NCBI GenBank assembly: GCA_012295275.1
Contig: CM022670.1
Location: 21,865,679 to 21,929,678 of the forward strand
DNA length: 64,000 nt
Source: Chrysomallon squamiferum
Taxonomy: Eukaryota; Mollusca; Gastropoda; Neomphalida; Peltospiridae
Direction of reading: 5' to 3'
This document shows positions 18,601 to 31,005 of the stretch, in pieces (the first letter of the stretch is position 1; every line of letters begins with the position of its first letter). Under the pieces are notes generated by a model that was not told the DNA's origin, did no database searches, and saw nothing but the letters and a program-made list of their open reading frames with translations. The translations under genes and the position numbers were made by a program.

Positions 18601-20346
18601 TATGTAGGTATGTATTCATATCTATTCATATTACATATATCTGTTTTTATGCTGTATAATTATATGATTTATGTTATTAAAAAAGTAAAAAATAAAAAGA
18701 TACAGAAGAAAAAAGAGATAAAGGCAAAGAAACATATTTACGTACCTTCCTCTCTGAAATGCATTTTCACTTGTTGAACAAAGTACAGTTCTCCTAGATC
18801 CACTTCCCACCACGTGTAAGGCTGATATATCCCTGTGTGTATAAAGTTGTTTCCATTCTGTTCAGTTTCTCCGTCCACAGCTAGTGATGCACTGCGTTGT
18901 GACATGTACTCGTCTGAGTAGTAAGAACTCTGGTAGGCTGGCTTATGTAGAGCTACATTTTCTGTAGTAAACGACAAACAAACAAGTAAACATATAATCA
19001 GTAATATCAGCTTGTATAAAAATAAATGAATTCTACATATTCATATACTTATTAGATTTCATACACGTTACTCATTTTCCTTTCATACTTTCTATGTACT
19101 TCCAGTCATTAAAAGATAACACAAATAGAAGAAAACAGTACAAATAGGCATTAAACTAATAGTTTACTTTATTGTTTTTTCTCAGAAATACAAGATGCGC
19201 CGCGCTACTTTTATTTATTTCGCCACAACCTGCAGTGACTTCGCTTCTCTCCTTCACTTATTATATTTGATACACTGAGTATAATTGTCTGTAATATAAT
19301 TACTGCAGGTGTAGAACTACCATTGTATTTTAGGTATAAATAGTCAGATATATCAATTCGAAAAACACATATATCTTTTATGTTCTGTTTTATCCATTAC
19401 ATGCCATAATTTAACATTGAATTCTAAACTAAAATGCCAGATTTTATATTTAATTTACGTAATTCTCTGGATTTTAAGTTCAAATGTATCATTTTACAGA
19501 TTAGTCATCTGAAGCATATTTTGTATGAAAATGTTTGTATTTAATACACAGTGATCTCGGAAATTTGTTTTTTGAAACTTACTCTAGACCAATCGTTATT
19601 TACCACACACATTTAACAAAAGATCAAACTGTGGGATAGTTTGGCGAATGAACTACTATTTATTCACAGTAAACCCCTTTTATTGGCATTAAAGGCTTGA
19701 GCGCAGTAGGTTCCAGAATTCATAAAATATATCTAAACTTATACATACACTAATATAATTATAGTGTTATATGTGTGTCTTTGTACGTGCGTGTCTACAT
19801 TTGTGTACACACTGATACAAAATATTTCAGAATGGGTCTCTGCAAACTTCTATGATAATCTATCTCTTTTTGAAAATAAAATAAAATAAACAACAACAAC
19901 GGAAAAAAAATCACGGATTCAATTCATTATTGTACTAACACTTCTGTTGTCCACGTAAATTGTAACATGTTTTGGAAACAAAGAAATACTTCAAAAGTTA
20001 ACTTTTTTTTTTCCGTTCATGCATTATTTAAAAACTGTACACATCATCTTTCAAATGTCAAAGAAAAAAACAAAAACAAAACGAAACGAAACAAACTGTT
20101 GATAAATTATTAAGACTGTAATTCTAACAGAAAACCAAATATATAAATAATTTCTAAAACGCCACTGCCTATTACATCTGAAATAGATCAGGATTATCTG
20201 GAATGAAAAAGAAGCATGTAAAATACATGAAAAAATCTGCAACAAGCTCATCACTGATAATTAACTTACCAAACTGCGAATATCTTAACATGAGATATAA
20301 AAATGAAACACACAGTAACAGTGAAAAATGTGCACATTGCAGCCAT
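15677..20346 (-). CDS. FTP-EGF receptor C, short form with one EGF
   Basis: Exons: signal 20346..20270, FTP 18961..18746 and 17413..17204, one EGF 16629..16486, transmembrane 16289..16190, tail 15980..15677. All downstream joins are in phase. The FTP part has KPAYQSSY, YTWWEVDLGE and a six-residue internal deletion after CGTVT. The tail reads PVYEAV, then YDAL-x10-YEQM, so it belongs to the B tail class. The EGF exon is the membrane-proximal type of B; the three other EGF exons are absent. The signal exon is 77 nt instead of 79, which puts MAAMCTFFTVTVCFIF out of frame with the FTP exon. The gene is therefore either a pseudogene or carries a sequence error there. If functional, the protein would be about 350 residues. 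Confidence 0.65.
17035..17100 (-). pseudogene. 3' fragment of an FTP exon
   Basis: A partial second copy of the FTP exon end lies just downstream of the intact exon 17413..17204 of gene C. It has frame damage and lacks the conserved first part. Confidence 0.45.
17493..18545 (-). mobile_element. Degraded retroelement, probably Penelope-like
   Basis: A minus-strand frame at 17678..17493 contains NNLQKNRKIVITPADKVSTT, resembling the 'PADK' motif near the start of Penelope-like reverse transcriptases. A second frame (18544..18359) contains LEPSKVRQELNSFIKPALKT. The frames are broken and no ends are found. It lies in the intron between the two FTP exons of gene C. Confidence 0.4.
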
Positions 20347-20544
20347 GCTATGTTAGTCCTGCCAACTAGGAAGTATTTTATTTCTAGACTCTCTCTTTCC
20401 TATTGTCTCCTTCCGTTTGTTTTCACATGGTGAATTGATGTCGATGCAGATAATTATGTAAAAGACGCAAAACGCGGTACATAATATTTTATATGTTTTA
20501 AACTATACAAATGAGGAAGTCATCAGAAACGATAAAAACAGTGA

Positions 20545-21062
20545 CGGACAAGATCAACTCCTATCTCAGGTTGCCGGCTTCACGAATAAAATGTAAATAA
20601 ATAAATATACCTCTGTATGAATCAGTATACGATCCTCTCACTCATGAATATTCAGTAACCACCACAGAGACGCCAACACTAATGACGTTAAAAAGCAGAA
20701 TAATTGACACTAATGTCAATGCTCTACTTCAGATATAAAAAAGCCTATACACAGATTTTTCTTTTATGTTTCATTGTCCCGGAAAACACTGCTAATAATA
20801 GGGTTGGAGCGTATAATTACCTAGTGTAACATATACAAACATATAAAGATATTATTAAATTAGAATAGAAATAGTAAAAAAGAGCATATAAATATACAAA
20901 TAAAGGACACAACGACAAACACTCATAAATAATGAGATTTCTGTTGAGCAAAGTTAACAACAGTGGTACCTCTCTTGTGGAGAATCGCAGGTGTCCATTC
21001 ATCAGAGGTACAATAATAAAATACAATTTAGTTTTTATCATATTCAGAAGAAAAATGAATCA
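20545..21062. repeat. Conserved ~0.5-kb block (matches 34749..35325)
   Basis: This is a non-coding block with high identity to 34749..35325, from GACGGACAAGATCAACTCC through a TTCAGATATAAAA box to CAGAAGAAAAATGAATCAAG. It sits 5' of gene C (minus strand), and its twin sits 5' of relic gene E. It could be a retained upstream regulatory region or simply part of the larger duplication. Confidence 0.5.
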
Positions 21063-21067
21063 AGGCA

Positions 21068-21092
21068 GGGAGAGAGAGAGAGAGAGAGAGAG

Positions 21093-21180
<88 letters not shown>
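21068..21180. repeat. GA microsatellite
   Basis: A nearly pure GA run. The corresponding position near 36710-36796 also has a GA run. Confidence 0.95.
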
Positions 21181-21181
<1 letters not shown>

Positions 21182-21436
21182 AGTATGTACTGAAACATAA
21201 AGATTGTTTGAATAGACAGTTGTTTATTTTTCATTGCAGGGCATTACGTTTCGTCACCTAATGAGTGTTTATTTTACATTTAGTTTAATTCACCAAAAAA
21301 AACAACAACACACAGACACTTTTTTATATAGTATAAAATATTACACAAGTCTGATGTAAGGGTCTTTTAAAACAGTTATGGCTTTGTATCTCTTTAAAAA
21401 ATAAAAATAACGGACAACAAGGAAACACACTGCAGC

Positions 21437-21640
21437 CATGTTGTGTTAAACTAGACACTGTGATCCCGGAAGACTTGTTGTTCTTCAAGGCGTAGACGCT
21501 TAGTCAACGTTTACTGTCACATTTTGTGTATTGTTCCTTCTTTCTCCTCGGTGCAAACTGAATATACATATGATTAACTGGGTCGCACTGCAGACATACC
21601 CTGTGTCACTCTTCATTCACTGTATAAACAGTATTCTATG
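21437..21640 (-). promoter_or_regulatory. Orphan receptor start codon with promoter-like module M4
   Basis: The minus strand from 21439 reads ATGGCTGCAGTGTGTTTCC, the usual start of a family signal exon. The normal donor and hydrophobic core are lost (MAAVCFLVVRYFYF...). Module M4 follows at about 21490-21640. A twin is at 37052. This looks like the abandoned 5' end of a receptor gene. Confidence 0.4.
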
Positions 21641-21667
21641 AAATACTTTTATCAAATAAACAAAGCT

Positions 21668-21690
21668 ATAATAATAATAATAATAATAAC

Positions 21691-21728
<38 letters not shown>

Positions 21729-21739
21729 TAATAATAATA

Positions 21740-21793
<54 letters not shown>

Positions 21794-21850
21794 TAGTAAT
21801 AATGGTAGTAGGAGCAGCAGTAGTAGTAGTAATAATAATAACAATAATAG
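21668..21850. repeat. AAT trinucleotide microsatellite
   Basis: Long interrupted TAA/AAT runs give poly-Ile and poly-Tyr frames that are not genes. Confidence 0.95.
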
Positions 21851-22118
21851 TAGTAGTAGAGAGACGTAGTGGTAGTAGTAGTAGGAGGAGGAGGATTAGT
21901 GGTGGTGGTGGTAGTTTTGGTTTGTTGTAATATCAGTAGCAACAATATTAATATCGGAAGTATTTTTGCAGATGAAAACAAATATATTAGCACAAAATAA
22001 CAAATAACGGCCATATTGTCTTTTCTGTTTGAAAGTTTTAAATTTATTACTTCAAATGAGTACAGTTTTTTTCTTCTGTGTGTGAGTTGCATCTATCTTT
22101 TTAGTGTCAGTATGTGAA

Positions 22119-22132
<14 letters not shown>

Positions 22133-22180
<48 letters not shown>
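22133..22180. repeat. GA microsatellite
   Basis: A short pure GA run. The twin at 37650-37731 is longer. Confidence 0.9.
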
Positions 22181-22183
<3 letters not shown>

Positions 22184-23221
22184 CTGTTTAATCATATTTA
22201 ACAGAAAAAGGAGTATAACGTTACTTCTTCTTTAAATAAAGGAAAATACACAGTTATCTAAAAATAAATCTTTCTCTGAGTTAAATCAGTATTTGTGTAA
22301 CAGTGTAAAATATCTGTCGAGCAAATTATAGCTGTCACTGTGATTCAACAAGACATCTACATTAGTTAGTAGTTCTTTTTCTTCTTGTATATAACTTTGT
22401 TTGTTATTTGTTATTTTTCGGGGTTGTTTGTTCTTCTTGTAGTCGTTATATTTCCTTATTTATTTTTATCGTTCTTTGTGTTATCAAATATGAAAAATTA
22501 CTTCACTAGGTAAATACAGCTGTAATATGCATTTATTTATTTGGTTTTTTGTGTGTTGTTTTTTATTCCTTTGTTTATTTATTTATTTAATAACGTTAGA
22601 AAATAGCAAATGTTCATTAAATTTTGTTTTCAAACTTCTATCTTCTTAGCATACAGTAATACATAGAAACAAACGCATCCACGAAACAAATGATAGCCAC
22701 ACACAGAAACACACATACACACATGTATCTGTGTGTTTGTGTCGTGTACGTATATATATACTGTGACTCTTGTGACAGAAGTTATTAGAAGCATGGGTTT
22801 GTAATCTTATTAAGTATACAAACACATTCATACAAAAATTAAAACAAGCATTTTATTTGAATAAAACCAATAGAAGTCTGTTACATGAAACTGTTAAGGT
22901 CATATTTACACAGAGTGGAATCTCTTAGTCTGAAAGAATTAAAACTAGTGATATAAAATAAGTGTGAGTAACAAAGCAATATATGTACAAAAGAGAGGCA
23001 AACGTTTTATCTAAAAAGACCGCGATAGATATCACACACAAAAAATACATCTTTCTTTATTAATCTAATTACTGAACTTCACAATATTTATGTTTTTATC
23101 TAACTCGTTTTAGAAAAAGGAAAGTATTTTCACGAAGGAATTTGTTATCATGGTATAGATTATTCTTTCTAGAGAATATATCCGAAAAATACTTTAAATG
23201 ATGACTGTTACTTTCTTTTAA
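22181..23221. other. Intergenic, no gene seen
   Basis: AT-rich sequence collinear with 37732-38727 upstream of the F tail exon. No coding signal is recognised. Confidence 0.5.
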
Positions 23222-25203
23222 TTATGTCATGTTTATTTTGTCGTATGGAGATCCTTGGTCAACACATTCAACTTGCAAAGCATCGTAATCATTAGTGTGT
23301 CGTTGGTCATCTTGTGTGCCGTGTTGCGTGTGTCCTGAAGATCTTCTGTTACGTTCGATAGGTCCTTGATGTGAGGAAGAGGCAGAACCATTTGCATCAT
23401 CAACGACAGCTTCGTACACAGGATGAGCCATGGTAGTTGCTGTAGTTTGGTTTTCTATTTTTCTCAAAGGTTACAGACGGCTCCGTCGGTTTGGGTCTTC
23501 CGATAAACCCTGAAATTGATATTTCTCTTTTCATAGAAACATCGGTTGTGATTTAAATTATAATTAATTAATAACAGGTAATACACCAAGTATGATCGAT
23601 CACGGATTATTGAGAAATAAATATTCTCGAGTAAATTTGTGAATCAGCGATATATTGATAAAGCATCCCTTCCTGATGAAAATATGAACACAATTATATT
23701 TAAAACCCCCAAAAATCTAAATCTCATTTTCATAGTAATTAATGTTGACCTAAATCAAAACGTTTAATATTATCGAAAACAAGAGAAAATGCAAAATATA
23801 TTTTCTTACGTAATAACAAGAATGAGGGCAGCTCCACTGAAAATCAGGGCTAAAGCTGTGATAGATGACAGAATAATGACACTAGTCTGTGTGGTTTTCT
23901 GATCTGGAACTGAAGATAAATTATCGGTATGTATAGACGAATGAATGTTTTATAACAAATTAGTAAACATACATTGAAGTAAACACAAAATTATTTTTCT
24001 ACCTGTGCAGTCCTGTCTTGTCCATCCATATTCACATCCATTTTGACATTTTCCACTGATGTGATTACACTCTGAAAGTCCACTACAGTGTCTTTCTGTA
24101 CATGATCTTGAACATTCTGGACCATACCATCCTTTGTCACAAGCTAAAATCAAAAATGTATTTCCAAGTAGAAAGTAAAATATACACTATATTATTTTGT
24201 TCATGACTGAAAACAGTTCGAAATTCTCCAAATGATAAAATGTACCAATACAAGAAGTATCCAAATTTAACTGTTCGATGCAAAAAACGTTGAGGTAACC
24301 AGTCTAAAACAAACAATCTTCAAACAGTTTTAAACTGTGATTAATGTTAAAACGAAAATATAAAAATAAAATACTCACGTTGCTTACAGAGCTGACCTTG
24401 GTATCCATCTTTACAAACTCCTGAACACTTTCCAGAAATAAAATCACACGTTTCTGTTTTACACTGACCACACGTAGAATTACAGTCAAATCCGTATTTT
24501 CCAGATCTGCATTCTGAAAACAAAAAGTGCCAACTTACATATCAGTTTCAGCTGTGATGAGAATAATAACAATAGTACTGCTGACAAAGATAATGCATTG
24601 TTATAAACATAGAAACTCTTACCTATCCAAATAAATATATATGCACATAAGATACAAACACAAACACACACACACACACACAAGAACATGAAAACAAGAA
24701 AATACAAATAAAATGATTCTTAAATATTTCAAAGGAAACAATGGTTGAACAAGGTAAAAAAAAAAAAAATAAAAATTAAATATAAAAATGAATATAATAA
24801 TAACTAACCCCCAAAAACAATAAATAGAAACTGAAGAAAAACTAATAAAAGAAAGTTAAAAAAGAAATGATAAATAAATAAAATTAATGAAATAAGTCAT
24901 TTCTTTACATTAAAAATTGATTTTACATTTCACCCAAATTTAATTGTCCATGTATTGATTTTACATTCACCAGTCTAATTCTGAAACAATGGAAAAGATC
25001 CGTTCCTTATGTAATTTAACATCTGTAACACTTTGCAATCTAACATAGACCAATCTGTTTAGCAGTAAAAACTAAATATAATCATTTGTTGAAAGAGAAA
25101 AGAAAATAAAAATAAAAATTGAAATATATATAGATATAAAAAAAAAAACAAAAATAAATAAAATTAAAATTAAAAAAAAAAAAAAAACTAAATAGATAAA
25201 AAA

Positions 25204-25266
<63 letters not shown>

Positions 25267-25904
25267 AATAAAAAACTAAAATTAAAACAAAACTGAAAAT
25301 CTAAAAAATAAAACCTTCCTTGCATAAAGAGTCCTTGGTATCCATCTTTACAACCTCCTGTACAATTTCCAGAAATAAAATCACATGTTTCTGTTTTACA
25401 CTGACCACACGTAGAATTACAGTCTAATCCGTATTTTCCAGATCTGCATTCTGAAAACATACAAAGTGCTAACTTACACATCAGTTTCATAATTTTATTT
25501 GTATTAATATATTCACAATACATACATACATACGTACACCTGTCAGTTATCTATATTTGATTCTTGCATTTTTCTATTATGTTTTCTATTTTCTTTTTCT
25601 TTCTTTAACAACACTACTACTACTACTACTGCTTCTACTACTTCTACTACTACTACCTTCTACTACTACTACTACCGCTACTATTACTACTACTACTACT
25701 ACTACTATTACTACTACTACTACTTCTACTACTACTACCACCACTACCACTACTACTACTTGTACTACTACTCCTAATACTCATATTATTATTATCATCA
25801 CTATTATCATTATTATTATTTACATTCACTTCAGTCCATGGATCCTTTCAGTTTTTCCTTTTTATTATTATCAGTATTATGAATATGATGATGCTGATTA
25901 CTAC

Positions 25905-25971
<67 letters not shown>

Positions 25972-26731
25972 GGCCTGTAACAATATCGGCATTTACTCTA
26001 ACTGAATTTAGGATATGCAAAATGTAGAGTACGACTGACCTTGTTTGCACAAGATTCCGTCGTAACCTTCACTACAACCTCCAGTGCAATTTCCAGAAAC
26101 TCTGTCACATGGCTTGGTTCTACAGTTCCCACATCTAGATTTACAGTTTTTATCATATGTTCCTGGACTGCATTCTGAAGTTTTTAAAATTAGAGCAAAA
26201 TCAATAAACTAATGAACAATTGTTTAACGACAAAACAGTTGATTTTAATATTAAGAATAATTATGTTTCAGGCCTGCTTTTCAGAAAGAGAGCCTGCTTT
26301 ATAACTTTTAAATACTTATGATCAGTAAGAATTTAAACTATTATTGTATAATTAAATCATTTCTTCAAACTTTCCACACTATTTTTAAATGTTGTATTGA
26401 TAACTCTGTTTCTATGTATTTCAAAGTAAACACTGATCCTATACCTTTTCTACAGTCTGTTCCATTCCATCCTGCCGTACATCCTGCAGTGTCACACTTT
26501 CCTGTCTGTTCGTCACAAGATGAGTTTGTGTTAACACAGTGACGTTTTCCACACAACTTCTCACAGTTAGAACCATACTTGATGTTCAATTCACACGCTA
26601 GTACAATATGATGTTATATAAATACCTTGTTACAGATATAATCCGTTTTTTTTAAATATTATTGTTTCGACTGTAACATTGAGTGCATGATGATATTCAA
26701 CAACACTATGAACCAATAACTATTTATTATG

Positions 26732-26785
<54 letters not shown>

Positions 26786-29700
26786 AATAATTTTTCTTCA
26801 TCATATTAATCATTCTCCTGGAGAACAGGAATTTTAAAATAATAATAGTTTAAGCAAATTGCTCACATTAACCCACAATGTATCGTTCAAGTGCATAATG
26901 ATAAATTATTAACAAATTTATCCAGAAGAAATGTTCATAGTATTTATATACTTATGATTTGTAAGAATTTAAACTATTATTGCATAATACCAATATTTTG
27001 TTTGTTCAAAGTTCCAGTCTGTTTTTCAATGTTGTATTGATAACTCTGTTTCTATATATTTCAAAGCAAACACTGATCCTGTACCTTCTATACAGTCTGT
27101 TCCATTCCATCCTGCCGTACATCCTGCAGTGTCACACTTTCCTGTCTTTACATCACAAGATGAGTGTGTGTTAACACAGTGACGATTTTTACAGAACAGT
27201 TCACAGTTAGAACCATACCTGACGTTCAGCTCACACGCTAGTACAATGTAATGTAAAGTAATGTAAATACCTCGTCAGACATATAATATTCGTTTATTTT
27301 TAGTACTATGTTTTGAATGTAACATTCAGTATATTATGATATTCTACAACAATCTTTTTAAACACTGTGAACCAACAACTATATATTAGTACTGTTCTTG
27401 TTCTTATTACTAATTATTATTCGTCATCATTATCATCAATATCATCAATATTAATAAATCAACTGGTTACTTATGGTGTTTTTATTCCGGAGAAAACGAA
27501 TTTTAAAATAATTAGAGTTTAATTAAATTGCGCACTTTAACTCACCATATACTTCAACTTCCAGAAAATCTAAAGCTGTACTAGCGTCATTATCATTGTT
27601 TTGGTAGACAGTCACGTATCTGGCATTAACATTGCACGTGAAATTCACGACACCAGGAATATCAGATCCATCTCGTCTACCAGTAACAGTACCACACAGA
27701 TGTCCTGTGTTAGATGAATTCACTGCTGTGTTTGTGTAGATTTGTACTCCTCGTCTTCGCATTTTGGCTTTAATACATTAAAATAGTATATTAAATATAG
27801 AGTTTTATGTATCCTAGTATATAAAGTAAATAATCTGAAATAAAGCTGCAATGTTCTAAAAAATAAATAAATAAATAAATGAATAAATAAATACACTTTT
27901 TATCGGGTTTTAATGACCAGCATCAGGTAGTGTCGAAATCTAATTTAAGAATCTAAGAAATCTCTTTAAAAAACAACAACAACAAGAAAAGAATAGAAAT
28001 TAAAAATCGAAATCATCTCCTGTCTACAGTCCTGTATCAATACAGTGTTCATTCTCTCTTGAAAATGTTCCATTTACTGTCTTTGTATTTATATAATAAC
28101 TGGAATCAATCAAGTCCTACTGAATAATACATATACTACACGACACATGATGTAAATATAAACAGAGCATCAGCGTACTGTATAGTGTGGTCTTCCTTCA
28201 ATTTACTGTAATTATACTATGAATATATGTATGTATGTATGTATGTATGCAATTATCCCTGAATATATATACATGTATGTATTTATGTATTTATGTATGT
28301 ATATATGTATGCAAAATATGTATTCGTAAAAATGTAGATATTTTTTTATCTATGTTTATAAATTCAGAAGACAAACCAAGAAAAACTGCAATACCAAAGA
28401 TCAACAATAACAAAAATAAGAAGAAGAAGAAGAAAAAAACAACAACAAAAAAGAAGAAAAAGAAGTATATCATAACAAAATTAAATATGTAAGAAAAATA
28501 CACATCACCAAAATATGTTGACTTACTCTCAGTTCTAAAATATATTTTCACTTCATGGACAAAGTAGAGTTTTCCTAGATCCACTTCCCACCACGTGTAC
28601 TCCTGTCCTAGTGCTGTGTGCATAAAGTTATACCCATTTTGTTTTGTGACTCCATCAACAGCTGTAGATGCTTGGAAACGGTTGTCAAGGTAAGAACTCT
28701 GATAGGCTGGATTTCCCTTAGCTACATTTACTGATCAAAATGGAATTAACAAATATTTAATAAAGATAAGAATATCAAAATCGTACACATATGCACAACG
28801 ACATCTGAAGAAACAGGTACCGGACCAATTATCCGGCGTCCTGAAATCCAGAAAGACCATAAAACCGGAAATGTTTTTCCAGACGCTATTTTCATAGTTC
28901 GCGAGCGCAGGTGTTGTCCTCACCAGACCGGAATTACTCTTTCAAGCCGCGTGGCGTTCTTTCACTCGCCGCATTGTTTACATCATGTCGAATCGCCACA
29001 GTTGTGTATCGTCAATTTTCTTTTTCTTTTTAATTTTAAAATGTTTATGCCTAATTATATACGTATTTAGATGCCTTGGTGCCAGAAAACCTCAGGCCCC
29101 AAGGAGTCCGGATAATTGGTCCGATATCTGTACATACATATGAAAAAATGATGCATCATACCACAAATATTATTAAAACAAATTCGTTCATTTTATTATT
29201 TCTAATCAAAGATTAGGATATTTGTGGTAGTAACATTGCGTCATTTTTCGTCATAATGACAGTTTTTAATAACTGCAACATTAGTGGGCACTTCATATCT
29301 ACCTATCTATCTATCTACATACATATATGTATATATATATATATATAGATACACACACACACACACACACATCTATATAAACGTTTACAATCACACTCAC
29401 ATAAACACACATACACTTATACATATACAGACATGCTAGCATAGGTATACACATATATAGAGAGATATGTAAACATATGTTTATACTGATTATACATATA
29501 TAAGTGCAGAAGGACATACATACATACATATATATATGTATGTATGCATGTATGTATGTAAATATTATGTATATATATGTATATGCACGTACCCTCGTCC
29601 TTATGGACTTATATATATATATATATTCTTTTTATAAACATTATATACATACATGCATATTTAGCTAAGTATTTAGTTATAGATTAATTATAAGCATATA

Positions 29701-29857
29701 CAGACGAACTAACACCCACACATTTACATCCATATATACATACATATATGTATGTCTATACAACTTTAAACCACTTACCAAACTGAGCTGAAATGTGAAC
29801 TTGAAACATGAAAATAAACCAGAGAAAAACATAAAACTCCAAGCAAACTGCAGCCAT
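23222..29857 (-). CDS. FTP-EGF receptor D, ITAM-type tail, decaying
   Basis: Exons: signal 29857..29779, FTP 28730..28527 and 27767..27546, EGF 27237..27085, 26597..26445, 26174..26040, 25450..~25315, 24513..24379 and 24143..24003, TM 23909..23810, tail 23509..23222. This is the EGF-richest member. The EGF exon at 25450 has lost its last cysteine codon and its normal donor. The tail exon is 288 nt instead of the 292 in F, owing to two 2-bp losses, so the frame after VYRKTQ runs into TGA. An in-frame alternative acceptor (CTTTGAG near 23463) could rescue it, but its pyrimidine tract is weak. The tail proper is intact: PVYEAV, then YDAL-x10-YDKI, which fits the ITAM consensus YxxL/I-x6-12-YxxL/I. 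About 400 bp of upstream sequence, including the promoter-like module, are missing compared with gene A. Confidence 0.7.
25199..25267. repeat. AAAT tetranucleotide microsatellite
   Basis: An AAAT run in the intron 3' of the decayed EGF exon of gene D, inside a longer A-rich stretch. Confidence 0.9.
25612..25980. repeat. ACT/ATT trinucleotide microsatellite region
   Basis: Interrupted ACT and TTA runs in a gene D intron. The long plus-strand frame here (poly-Thr, poly-Tyr) is repeat-derived. Confidence 0.9.
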
Positions 29858-30446
29858 GTTGTGTTAAACTAGACAAGGTGACCCAGGAAGACCTGGGTCG
29901 TGTTCAACAGAAATTGTTGAGCCAATTGTAACTGTTACATGATTCAACGAGTCACTTACAGCAGTTAGCTATTTTTGTTTGTTCTTATGGTTGTTGTATT
30001 TAGTTAATTATTGTTAGGTTATTGAAATAAGAAAATTATTGGACTAGATAAATTCGTCTATAATCTTAGATGGTATTTATTCATTTGTGTGTTTCTTTGT
30101 TTACTAAGTTTAAAAAATAGCAAGTATTTACTTTGGAAATGTTTATTAAAAGTTGTTTTCCATCTTCCTGATGGTATTATTCATTAGTTTAAACAAATGA
30201 ATGATATAAATAAGTGTGACCTACAAAGTAAGATATGTAGAACATGTAACAGATCCCACAGGCATAAAGACAGATACAAACTTACATAAATATACCGTTC
30301 TTAACAGAAATGATTAAGTTTCATAAAATTAGAGTTTTTAACTAAATCAATATTAAAAATAATAATAATTAGTATAAAACTAAATCATTTATTATAATAG
30401 TATAGAATATTCTCTGTGGATAAAAAATATCTGACAGATATTTTAA
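29858..30446. other. Upstream of gene D, module deleted
   Basis: Compared with 2000-2570, the sequence jumps at about 29899 from the equivalent of 2042 to that of about 2447. It so lacks the ~140-bp module and the GT microsatellite. The rest is AT-rich, with no gene seen. Confidence 0.55.
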
Positions 30447-30962
30447 ATCTTGCTAATGTTCATTTCGTTGTATGGAGATCGCTGTAGTTGTCTGCGCTGA
30501 CAGTAAAATACATTATCTCTTTATAAAATATTGTTAAATGTTTAATGATTTACAATCTATACAAAGATATATATATTAAAGCTAAAAATACATAACATAA
30601 AAGACATTGATACTTGACATATAGATATATCTCAATTTAAAATCAGCTATACAATTAATGCATAGATATTTTAGTGATTATATATGTATGTGTGATTATC
30701 ACCTTTGTAACATAATACGTAAAAGATACTTGCCTGTACGAATATACAAACACACATACAAATATAATCAAATATGTATAAAGATACAATACACACACAC
30801 ACACACACACATACGTCTATATAAATGCATACATACATTATATACGGATACATACATACATAAATATATTTATCCATACATACATACATGCATACATACA
30901 TACATTTACACATTTATACATACATACATACACGTATATGCACACACACAAACATACATACA

Positions 30963-31005
<43 letters not shown>

